Of a DNA stretch of 32,656 bases, positions 1-6,196 are shown piece after piece. How positions within the stretch are numbered: the first letter of the stretch is position 1; each line of letters opens with the position of its first letter. The stretch spans positions 5,026 to 37,681 of the forward strand of contig DKWG01000033.1 in assembly GCA_002491605.1 (NCBI GenBank). Reading direction: 5' to 3'. The stretch is from Ruminococcus sp. UBA7158. Lineage in GTDB: Bacteria > Bacillota > Clostridia > Oscillospirales > Ruminococcaceae. The notes under the pieces are model-generated. The model had not been told where the DNA came from. It was given only the letters and a program-made list of their open reading frames with translations, and made no database searches. The translations under genes were made by a program, and so were the position numbers.

Positions 1-381
1 GATTTTCAAATGATGCTTGATTTCAAAGGAGAAAAAGACGTCAGCAGGAAGGCAATTGACGCGTTTCAGGCACTTGTTTACATTACTAACTCTGTGCAGA
101 CCGAGTGTGAAGGATACGCAATGTTGGGAGAATACGAACCGTGCAAGGAATGTTTAGAGGAATTCAAATCCTTCATATTGGAAAACAGACTTAATGAGCG
201 AGATACATTATTGTTGCTCAATGAGAATTCTTCTCAGAAGCGAATCGAAGTAGTCGATCAGTTTACCGATATTGCAGCGAGGATTACAGCCTTTGATCCG
301 AAGGCACAAATTGAGTATTCAGTACATAATCTGTTGACCGCAGAAACAGAACATACCGGAGGTGATTCTAATGAGCAATAA
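1..381 (+). CDS. Hypothetical protein, probably cut by the window edge
   Basis: The reading frame is open from base 1; the first ATG lies at base 10 with no room for a ribosome binding site, so the real gene probably begins upstream and only its C-terminal ~123 residues are seen. The visible part is soluble, acidic and mostly helical in character, with one PCKEC (CxxC) pair near residue 45 and no membrane segment. It overlaps the following zinc-ribbon gene by 11 bases, so the two are probably translated together. I do not recognise the family. The overlap and ordinary codon use suggest a real gene. Confidence 0.6.
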   Translation, partial: DFQMMLDFKGEKDVSRKAIDAFQALVYITNSVQTECEGYAMLGEYEPCKECLEEFKSFILENRLNERDTLLLLNENSSQKRIEVVDQFTDIAARITAFDPKAQIEYSVHNLLTAETEHTGGDSNEQ

Positions 382-583
382 TAAAGATCCAGAAAATCGT
401 TACTGCAAGAAGTGCGGATGTGAACTTGTAAGCACGAATAAGCACAAGTTATGTGATAATTGCAGACGCGAAAGGAATGCAAATATTAGAAATGGCGTAT
501 TAGGTGCAGTGGGCACGGTTGGCAGTGTCGCACTATTTATTGTTACCAAGGGAAAGCATGGTGGTGGAGGAAATAAAGCCTGA
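371..583 (+). CDS. Small zinc-ribbon membrane protein
   Basis: This 70-residue protein has Cys12, Cys15 and Cys17 in YCKKCGC, then Cys28 and Cys31 in CDNC, a typical zinc-ribbon spacing. A short basic stretch (RRERN) follows, then one hydrophobic helix at about residues 41-60 and a Gly-rich tail. The ATG at 371 was chosen over the in-frame GTG at 362 because a near-perfect Shine-Dalgarno (GGAGGTGAT, 358-366) sits just ahead of it. It overlaps the upstream unknown gene, suggesting an operon. Proteins of this layout are common in Clostridia and have no assigned function; a metal-stabilised cytoplasmic head on a membrane anchor is all I can infer. Confidence 0.7.
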   Translation: MSNNKDPENRYCKKCGCELVSTNKHKLCDNCRRERNANIRNGVLGAVGTVGSVALFIVTKGKHGGGGNKA

Positions 584-679
584 GCCGAGTTGAGACGATG
601 GGATTTCAGACTTATTCCTTCAGAGTGAGGTCTTGAAGCGGCCGGCAAATCTGTGCCTTTGCATATTATAGGTAGGAGC

Positions 680-857
680 AAGGCCTTTGACCTGTTTCCG
701 AGAACGCACAAGGGTAAAAATCGGTGTATTTTATGGAAAAAACACGCTTTGATAAATTCCCGCGAACGAACGCGAATTTGGCTACACACTCGACATCCAT
801 CTGGAGCAATCGAGCCATGTGGAAACGGTTGTGTTGCTTTCACGCAAAGACCAATAG
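680..857 (+). pseudogene. Possible debris of an RlmD-like methyltransferase C-terminus
   Basis: The ~300 bases between the zinc-ribbon gene and the acetyltransferase contain no intact gene. Two fragments resemble the tail of RlmD/RumA-type 23S rRNA (uracil-C5) methyltransferases, in which an FPRT-like motif is followed directly by HVETVVLL: KAFDLFPRT is encoded at 680-706 and SHVETVVLLSRKD then a stop at 813-857. Here they are in different frames and separated by about 106 bases, with stops in between. This looks like a decayed or rearranged remnant. The match rests on my memory of the family motif, so it is tentative. Confidence 0.25.
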
Positions 858-883
858 TGTCGCAAAAACCGGAGAAGAACAAC

Positions 884-1306
884 ATGGATGATATTACAGT
901 ACGAAAGGCTGAATCCTGTGAAATGGAATCGGTTCGTGAATTATTCGAAACAGTATTCAAAGAGACATTTTCTGATAATGTTCCTGCTTTTGAAGAAGAA
1001 ACAGCAGGCGAGAAGATTTATGTAGCTTTGCTTGATAACAAAATTGTCGGTATGGCGTCTGTTTGGTAACCGGATAATTTCATCCATTATTTATTTGTTG
1101 CGCCTGCATTCAGGAACAAAAATATCGGAAATACACTGGTTGTCAGTCTTGCAAAGCTATATGGTTTACCGCTGACATTGAAATGCCTTTTAAAGAACGC
1201 TAAGGCGATGGCTTTTTATCGCTTTACCGGATGGCAGGAGATTGAAACCGGAGTATGTGAGGACGGCGAATATGTGCTGCTATGCTATAATGTGCTTTCG
1301 AAATAA
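884..1306 (+). pseudogene. GNAT-family N-acetyltransferase broken by one in-frame stop
   Basis: From ATG 884 (Shine-Dalgarno GGAGAAG at 871-877) the frame encodes the start of a GNAT acetyltransferase for 61 residues, ending ...VGMASVW. A TAA stop at 1067-1069 interrupts it. The same frame then continues without shift for 78 more codons (PDNFIHYLFVAP, then RNKNIGNTL, the acetyl-CoA loop region, and NAKAMAFYRFTGW) to a natural TAA at 1304-1306. The total of about 140 codons is normal for a GNAT domain. Relatives usually have an acidic residue at the stop position (WEPDNFI), so a single GAA to TAA change explains the break. Unless the stop is read through, the product lacks its acetyl-CoA site. 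A sequencing error is the other explanation. Confidence 0.8.
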
Positions 1307-1347
1307 ATGAAACGGAAATTTCAATATTACTATGGAGAAATACTACA

Positions 1348-1722
1348 ATGCCCGATTTTTCAATAAATGAAATGCTCGCAATGCAAAGTGAGCTTCAGGA
1401 TAAATATAAGGACAAGTGGGAAGCTGTTTCGCCTGCTGCCGGGAAGCATAAGCTTTTATGGATGATAGGCGAGATCGGCGAGGTTATAGACATCGTTAAG
1501 AAAAACGGCGATCTTCATGCTGTTGAGGATAGTGACATCAGAAAACAGCTTGTTGAGGAAATGGCAGACGTTCTTATGTACTACAACGACATTCTTATGT
1601 GCTATGGGATAACTGCCGAGGAGCTGAAAAGCAGCTATGTTAAAAAGTTTGAATACAATTTGAAGCGATGGGAGAAGCATCAAGATAATGATATCCTAAA
1701 CGGACTTAAATATATTTTTTGA
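1348..1722 (+). CDS. MazG-like nucleotide pyrophosphohydrolase
   Basis: This 124-residue all-alpha protein carries the paired acidic motif of the MazG/dUTPase-like NTP pyrophosphatase superfamily: Glu42 and Glu45 (EIGE) on one helix, and Glu71 and Asp74 (EEMAD) on the next, which would bind Mg2+. The family cleaves nucleoside triphosphates to monophosphate and pyrophosphate, often to clear damaged or non-canonical nucleotides; the substrate here cannot be read from sequence. A GGAGAAA site precedes the ATG. The length fits a single-domain family member. It stands 57 bases upstream of a TetR regulator, with no clear terminator between them. Confidence 0.78.
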   Translation: MPDFSINEMLAMQSELQDKYKDKWEAVSPAAGKHKLLWMIGEIGEVIDIVKKNGDLHAVEDSDIRKQLVEEMADVLMYYNDILMCYGITAEELKSSYVKKFEYNLKRWEKHQDNDILNGLKYIF

Positions 1723-1779
1723 TGTAAGATGAGCGTTTTTTAACGATTGACATATAACGAATTAAGTAAGGTGGTTACA

Positions 1780-2337
1780 GTGCCTAATTTCACAAAAACA
1801 GCTATAAAGATAACGTTTTTAAGGCTTTTAAACCAAAAGCCGCTCGATAAAATAAGCGTTAAGGATATTGTTGAGGAGTGCGGAGTAAACCGAAACACCT
1901 TTTATTATCACTATCAGGACATACCTCAGCTTATAGAGGAAATTATGAAGAACGAGGCTGACGCCCTGATAAATAAATACCCCTCTATTAAAAGCTTTGA
2001 CGAATGTATGACGGTAGCTTTTAAGTTTATACTTGAGAATAAAAAGGCGGTCAACAATATTTTAAACTCGTCAAACAGGAAAATATACGAAAAGTATCAT
2101 ATGAATCTTTGTGAGTATGTTGTAACAAAGTATTTTGATAACGCTTTGGGCGAGTCCGACTTAAGCGAGCGTGACAGAAAAACGGTCATATGCTTTTTCA
2201 AGTCTGCAATATACGGTCTTTCCGTCGAGTGGATTCAGAACGGAATGAAGGAGGACGCCTACGACATGATAGAGGGACTTTCTCAAATGTGTTCCGGTAT
2301 ATCTGAGGCGGTAGTCAAAAGCGTGAAAAAAAATTAG
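1780..2337 (+). CDS. TetR/AcrR-family transcriptional regulator
   Basis: This 185-residue protein begins with a TetR-type helix-turn-helix (about residues 8-50): a first helix, ISVKDIVEECGVNRNTFYYH as the recognition unit, then YQDIPQLIEEI. The C-terminal ~130 residues are a helical ligand/dimer domain resembling the TetR_C_8 (DhaS-like) type. The GTG at 1780 is preferred over an upstream TTG at 1747 because AAGGTGG (1768-1774) is placed five bases ahead of it. The ligand is unknown. It may regulate the downstream membrane-protein genes, which is inference from position only. Confidence 0.82.
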   Translation: MPNFTKTAIKITFLRLLNQKPLDKISVKDIVEECGVNRNTFYYHYQDIPQLIEEIMKNEADALINKYPSIKSFDECMTVAFKFILENKKAVNNILNSSNRKIYEKYHMNLCEYVVTKYFDNALGESDLSERDRKTVICFFKSAIYGLSVEWIQNGMKEDAYDMIEGLSQMCSGISEAVVKSVKKN

Positions 2338-2396
2338 ATGAGTCATTATTTGCATTCTATCCTAGAAGCTGCAAGTTGGTTGAAGGAGTGTTTTTG

Positions 2397-2963
2397 ATGA
2401 AGGTAAAAAAGAGTGATATATCGAAGCTTCTGAGTGAACTTAAAATTATCAAAGCTGTTCATAAGGACAGCGAGGGACGAAGTATTGTTAATATAAATAT
2501 TTCTGACGACGACGGCTTTTTGAGCGTGTTTTCATCTGATGACGAGCCTGTTATATCAAATGAAACCTCTGAGTTTTTAGAGCACAGCTTGGGTCATATT
2601 CTTCCTTCGGCTGCTCTTCATTTCGTCTTTAAAAGCGATGCTATAGATGAGCAGGAGCGCATTACATACGATAAAGCTATAAGAAACTACTATCACAATG
2701 TCTACATTGAGGTGTCGTCAAAGATACGCACGAATACTATGCTTGCAATAATAATGGGCATAATTTCAGCAATTATATTCGGAATTGCAGCAGCTTTAGA
2801 GAAGATGGAATTCGGGATAGTATTTTTAAATATGCTGGATGTTGCGGCATGGGTATTTATGTGGGAAGCAGTCGACATATTTGCTTTTCGATGCTCTGAT
2901 TTGAAAAGAAAGCGGCTCAGGACATTGCAGATTATTAAGTCTGTCATAACATTTACAAGATGA
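2397..2963 (+). CDS. Hypothetical protein with two C-terminal membrane helices
   Basis: The 188-residue product has a soluble N-terminal part of about 115 residues that is rich in acidic residues, then two hydrophobic segments (about 118-137 and 144-165) separated by a short charged loop, and a basic cytoplasmic tail (DLKRKRLR). Similar proteins of unknown function occur in Clostridia; I know no assigned activity. The ATG at 2397 follows AAGGAG (2383-2388). The gene lies 59 bases after the TetR gene and is closed by a long terminator hairpin starting 18 bases after its stop, so TetR and this gene may form one transcript. Confidence 0.65.
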   Translation: MKVKKSDISKLLSELKIIKAVHKDSEGRSIVNINISDDDGFLSVFSSDDEPVISNETSEFLEHSLGHILPSAALHFVFKSDAIDEQERITYDKAIRNYYHNVYIEVSSKIRTNTMLAIIMGIISAIIFGIAAALEKMEFGIVFLNMLDVAAWVFMWEAVDIFAFRCSDLKRKRLRTLQIIKSVITFTR

Positions 2964-2981
2964 TATGCTAACAAATAAATT

Positions 2982-3041
2982 GGGCAAATCGATAAAAGTG
3001 TCTGAATTTCGGTCAGATATTATCGGTTGCCCGATTTTTTT
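2982..3041 (+). terminator. Long intrinsic terminator
   Basis: GGGCAAATCGATAA (2982-2995) pairs with TTATCGGTTGCCC (3020-3032). An inner TCTGA/TCAGA stem lies in the loop, and a run of seven T follows (3035-3041). It would end transcription from the TetR/2397 genes before the DUF308 gene. Confidence 0.85.
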
Positions 3042-3064
3042 GCAAACGACAGCTTTTGACCGTT

Positions 3065-3093
3065 TTCACCATGGATACTATGTGGTATATTAT
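3065..3093 (+). promoter_or_regulatory. Weak candidate sigma-A promoter for the DUF308 gene
   Basis: TTCACC (3065-3070), a 17-base spacer and TATTAT (3088-3093) lie just after the terminator and 47 bases ahead of the DUF308 start. The -35 box is poor, so this is a tentative call supported mainly by the terminator upstream. Confidence 0.35.
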
Positions 3094-3139
3094 AGTCACG
3101 GAAGCAAAAACAATATTCAAAATGAGAGGATTGAATGAA

Positions 3140-3727
3140 ATGAAATCACATCAGATCAAAACGGCAAAGACCGGCTATATTGTTATATCAATAATTTTAT
3201 GTATCTTCGGAATTGTGCTTATTGCAGTTCCCAAGTTTTCAATCAAGGCACTCGGAATCATAAGCGGAGTTATTTTAGTTTTGTTCGGCTTGGTCAAGCT
3301 TGTCGGATATTTTTCTAAGGACTTATACAGACTTGCCTTCCAATACGACTTAGCCTTGGGCGGACTTTTAATTCTCTTAGGTGCAATTATTCTTATGAAC
3401 CCGAGCAGCCTGATGAACTTCATCTGCATAGCGCTGGGTATCTACATACTTTCCGACGGATTATTCAAGGTTCAGATTGCAATTGACTCAAAGCGCTTCG
3501 GCATCAAAAAATGGTGGGCAATACTCATATGCGCAATTATCAGTGCAATCTTAGGATTCGTGCTTATGTTCAGACCCAATGAAGGCTCGTCTGTTATTAC
3601 AGTACTGATGGGCGTGGCGCTTTTGTTTGAGGGAATACTTAACCTTTTGACCGTTATAACGGCAGTAAAGATTTCAAAAAACACACCGTCCGATGTCGTT
3701 GAGATTGAATTTTCAGACGACCTTTGA
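3140..3727 (+). CDS. DUF308 (HdeD-like) membrane protein
   Basis: The 195-residue product is almost entirely hydrophobic: I count about six transmembrane segments in the repeated pattern typical of DUF308/HdeD-like proteins (IIL-x-IFGIVLI, then GLLILLGAIILMNP, then ISAILGFVLMF). The tail is acidic and cytoplasmic. The family has no firm biochemical role; E. coli HdeD is linked to acid resistance. The ATG at 3140 is chosen with AGAGGA at 3125-3130; earlier in-frame ATGs lack a good site and would add a non-homologous leader. It is followed 27 bases later by the CmpB-like gene, so the two are probably cotranscribed. Confidence 0.78.
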   Translation: MKSHQIKTAKTGYIVISIILCIFGIVLIAVPKFSIKALGIISGVILVLFGLVKLVGYFSKDLYRLAFQYDLALGGLLILLGAIILMNPSSLMNFICIALGIYILSDGLFKVQIAIDSKRFGIKKWWAILICAIISAILGFVLMFRPNEGSSVITVLMGVALLFEGILNLLTVITAVKISKNTPSDVVEIEFSDDL

Positions 3728-3754
3728 TTAATACTTATAGGGGAGACTTTTTCG

Positions 3755-4564
3755 ATGCTGCAAACGCTTGAAAACCACTTCATCTGGCTTATGATTTATA
3801 GCTTTGCCGGATGGCTGTATGAAACCACAATTTGTTCTATAGGACAAAGACGCTTTGTAAACAGGGGATTCCTGAACGGTCCGTATTGCCCTATCTACGG
3901 TCACGGTGCTGTATTGGTAATACTCGTCTTGGGACGTCTTAAGAATCCGGTTGTACTGTTCTTAGCAGGAGCGGTTCTTACATGCAGTCTTGAGTATTTG
4001 ACCTCTTACCTTATGGAAAAGCTTTTTTCTGCAAGATGGTGGGACTACTCGAAGCGCAAATTCAATATAAACGGCAGGGTTTGCTTATTGGGCGCAGTTG
4101 TCTTCGGCGCATTCTCAACAGTACTGATTCTTCTGATTCATCCGGCAGTTGTCAGATTTACAGATATGATACCGAGATTTGCAATGCATATCATATGCGC
4201 TGTTCTCTTGGTGGTGCTAATCAGCGATTACGTCACAACTATCGTCGGACTTTCAGGATTCCACGAAAAGCTCATGGAGCTTTCAGACTTTCTTGAGCAG
4301 CGTCTTGAACAGCGTGCTAAAAGCGTTTCCGACAGGCTTCACGAAATTGATATGCAGCGCAAAGAAAGCCTTGCCGATGACTGCTATGCCTTAGATACTG
4401 TACAATCGTCCCGTGAGATAAGAGAAGTGATCAGAAAACGACTGAACTTACAGCAAAGACGTACAGTTTCGGCGTTTCCTACACTCAGGATGAAATTAGA
4501 GCAGCACAATGAAGCTTTAAACAAGCTGCGAGATGCAATTAAAAACAGAGACGAAAATAACTGA
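3755..4564 (+). CDS. CmpB-type putative ABC transporter membrane protein
   Basis: This 269-residue membrane protein matches the layout of the family named 'putative ABC-transporter type IV' (CmpB, Pfam PF06541). It opens with SFAGWLYE near residue 17, has the motif GFLNGPYCPIYGHGA near residues 39-53, four or five transmembrane segments up to about residue 160, and then a charged coiled-coil-like C-terminal region of about 100 residues rich in Glu, Arg and Gln. No ATPase partner is encoded nearby, so a transport role is unproven and the family name may mislead. AGGGGAG (3739-3745) precedes the ATG. It is probably in an operon with the DUF308 gene. Confidence 0.78.
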   Translation: MLQTLENHFIWLMIYSFAGWLYETTICSIGQRRFVNRGFLNGPYCPIYGHGAVLVILVLGRLKNPVVLFLAGAVLTCSLEYLTSYLMEKLFSARWWDYSKRKFNINGRVCLLGAVVFGAFSTVLILLIHPAVVRFTDMIPRFAMHIICAVLLVVLISDYVTTIVGLSGFHEKLMELSDFLEQRLEQRAKSVSDRLHEIDMQRKESLADDCYALDTVQSSREIREVIRKRLNLQQRRTVSAFPTLRMKLEQHNEALNKLRDAIKNRDENN

Positions 4565-4620
4565 TAATGCGAGCATTAAAAAATTATGCGGCTTAATAAA
4601 ATGCAAGATTCCATAAGTAA

Positions 4621-4640
4621 ATCATTGATTATTTAATGAT
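4621..4640. promoter_or_regulatory. Inverted repeat upstream of the hydrolase gene
   Basis: ATCATT (4621-4626) and AATGAT (4635-4640) form a 6-base dyad with an 8-base centre, 35 bases ahead of the hydrolase ribosome binding region. It could be an operator, possibly for the nearby TetR protein, or chance in AT-rich DNA. Confidence 0.25.
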
Positions 4641-4674
4641 ATTTTCATAGACATAATATAAAGGAGAAATTAAA

Positions 4675-5682
4675 ATGAGTACAAAAAAAGTTACAAAGTC
4701 AACTATGACGAATGAAGCAAAGGCAGTAACTGCGGCAACTGTTGCAGGAGTGGCGGTCGGTGCAGTTTCGCTGGCGGCTGCGGCGTCCTATGTTGTTGCT
4801 AAAAAGCTGACAAAAATAGCTTTGGACAGAGAGACGCCGAAGGCTGCAAAGGGAGCGGAAAAGATGATTTCCGGTACTTCCTTTGACAAGGAGTTTTTGA
4901 GTACAATGGTCGATTCAGCCGAAGGTCTTCTCCAAAAAGAGCATGAGACGGTCGAAATAACAAGTCACGACGGCACTAAGCTGATGGGACACTGGTTTAA
5001 GCACGAAAACGAAAAAAGAATAATCATCGCAATGCACGGATGGAGAACAACATGGAACAAGGACTTCGGAATGATAGCCGATTTCTGGTTCAATAATGAT
5101 TGCAGCGTTTTATTCGTTGAGCAAAGGGGACAAAATAACAGCGGCGGAGATTACATGGGCTTCGGGCTCATCGAACGCTATGACTGCCTTGACTGGATAG
5201 AATGGGTCAATGAACGCACGGGCGGAAATACTCCTATCTATTTGGGCGGCGTTTCTATGGGTGCTGCTACTGTATTGATGGCCGCAGGACTTGAGCTTCC
5301 CGAAAACGTCAAGGGAATAATTGCTGACTGCGGCTTCACATCACCGCATGATATTTGGAAGCACGTTGCAAATAACAATCTCCATATGACCTACGGCTTC
5401 AAGGGCGTTGTTGCAGACAAGCTGTGCCGTCAGAAAATCCAGATGGGCTCAGATGAATACTCGACAATCGACGCACTCTCCAAAACAAACATACCTGTAA
5501 TGCTGATTCACGGAACGGACGATCATTTCGTGCCTGTTGAGATGTCATATAGGAACTACAGAGCCTGCAACGGTCCTAAGAGACTCCTTATCGTGCCCGG
5601 AGCGGATCACGGCATGAGCTATTACATTGAAAAGGATAGGTATGAATATGAGGTCAAGCAGTTCTGGAAGGACTTCTGCTGA
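4675..5682 (+). CDS. Membrane-anchored alpha/beta-hydrolase
   Basis: This 335-residue protein has an N-terminal hydrophobic Ala/Val-rich segment (about residues 19-43), probably a membrane anchor, followed by an alpha/beta-hydrolase fold. The expected parts are visible: oxyanion region HGWRTTW near residue 120, nucleophile Ser194 in GVSMGA, acid Asp283 in HGTDDHFVP, and His312 in GADHG. The architecture matches serine hydrolases of the Bem46/YqkD kind, whose substrates are mostly unknown. The ATG follows AAGGAGAAA. A strong terminator lies 88 bases downstream. The 110-base gap upstream holds an inverted repeat (ATCATT-N8-AATGAT, 4621-4640) but no promoter I trust. Confidence 0.85.
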   Translation: MSTKKVTKSTMTNEAKAVTAATVAGVAVGAVSLAAAASYVVAKKLTKIALDRETPKAAKGAEKMISGTSFDKEFLSTMVDSAEGLLQKEHETVEITSHDGTKLMGHWFKHENEKRIIIAMHGWRTTWNKDFGMIADFWFNNDCSVLFVEQRGQNNSGGDYMGFGLIERYDCLDWIEWVNERTGGNTPIYLGGVSMGAATVLMAAGLELPENVKGIIADCGFTSPHDIWKHVANNNLHMTYGFKGVVADKLCRQKIQMGSDEYSTIDALSKTNIPVMLIHGTDDHFVPVEMSYRNYRACNGPKRLLIVPGADHGMSYYIEKDRYEYEVKQFWKDFC

Positions 5683-5769
5683 GAAAATACCGCTAATGTA
5701 TCTTGCTGACTTGTGATTAGGCAAGGCAACTGTCGGCATGAGCAATGTATAATTAAATATTGTTATCCT

Positions 5770-5817
5770 GCACGCCGAGACGGTTATACATTCCTCGGCG
5801 TGCGGTTTTTGCTTTTT
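5770..5817 (+). terminator. Strong intrinsic terminator
   Basis: GCACGCCGAG (5770-5779) pairs perfectly with CTCGGCGTGC (5794-5803), followed by GGTTTTTGCTTTTT. This ends the hydrolase transcript. Bases 5818-5935 beyond it hold no gene or motif that I can recognise. Confidence 0.92.
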
Positions 5818-5935
5818 AGTAAAGAGTCTATACGAAAGCCTAATGCTTTATGAATGTAATATAGCCGGAAAAGCTTAGAGGTACATGAACACATAATTTC
5901 CCGATTAAAAATAAGATTTATAACATTCAAAGTGC

Positions 5936-5964
5936 TTGTATTAGGTGCTTTTTAATGCTATAAT
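5936..5964 (+). promoter_or_regulatory. Sigma-A promoter, extended -10
   Basis: TTGTAT (5936-5941), an exact 17-base spacer and a perfect TATAAT (5959-5964), with TGC just before the -10 (extended -10). It is the only strong promoter between the upstream terminator and the GHL10 lipoprotein gene, and predicts a transcript start near 5971. Confidence 0.8.
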
Positions 5965-5970
5965 AGTCAG

Positions 5971-6196
5971 AGCGATTTAAGTAAAGTGTTATGCCGTAAT
6001 TGCGTACAGCTTTTTAGAGCCGCTTCGGATATTACAGCATTTTAATGCGTGTAAAATTCAATTACTGTGCAATAGAATTATGATTTGATATGTTTTATTA
6101 GTGGCGGCTTATATTTCCTAAAGCTATCGGGTATTTTTAAAAATATATGAGCTTAGATATTGTATATGTTTGATACAACAATCGAGGTGGTACAGT
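5971..6196 (+). promoter_or_regulatory. Long leader of the GHL10 operon, no known riboswitch seen
   Basis: If transcription starts near 5971, the leader is about 225 nt, far longer than needed for translation. I see no core of a riboswitch class that I know. Near its end, TTGTAT (6160-6165) and ATACAA (6173-6178) can pair around a 7-base loop six bases before the ribosome binding site GAGGTGG (6184-6190); this could be an operator or an RNA hairpin affecting start-site access. A second weak promoter (TTGATA-N18-TTATAT, about 6084-6113) could instead give a shorter leader. Confidence 0.35.

Noticed and set aside
653..883. In-frame extension upstream of the acetyltransferase start
   Set aside because: The frame stays open by chance; the GNAT domain begins at ATG 884, which has its own binding site, and the extension has no GNAT similarity.
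400..960. Open frame of 186 codons on the - strand across the zinc-ribbon and debris region
   Set aside because: It runs antisense to the zinc-ribbon gene and the start of the acetyltransferase, has no ribosome binding site, and its translation resembles no protein family.
4565..4600. TAATGC-GA-GCATTA palindrome followed by six A after the CmpB-like gene
   Set aside because: The loop is only two bases and the run is A, not T, on the + strand, so it is not a terminator for these genes.
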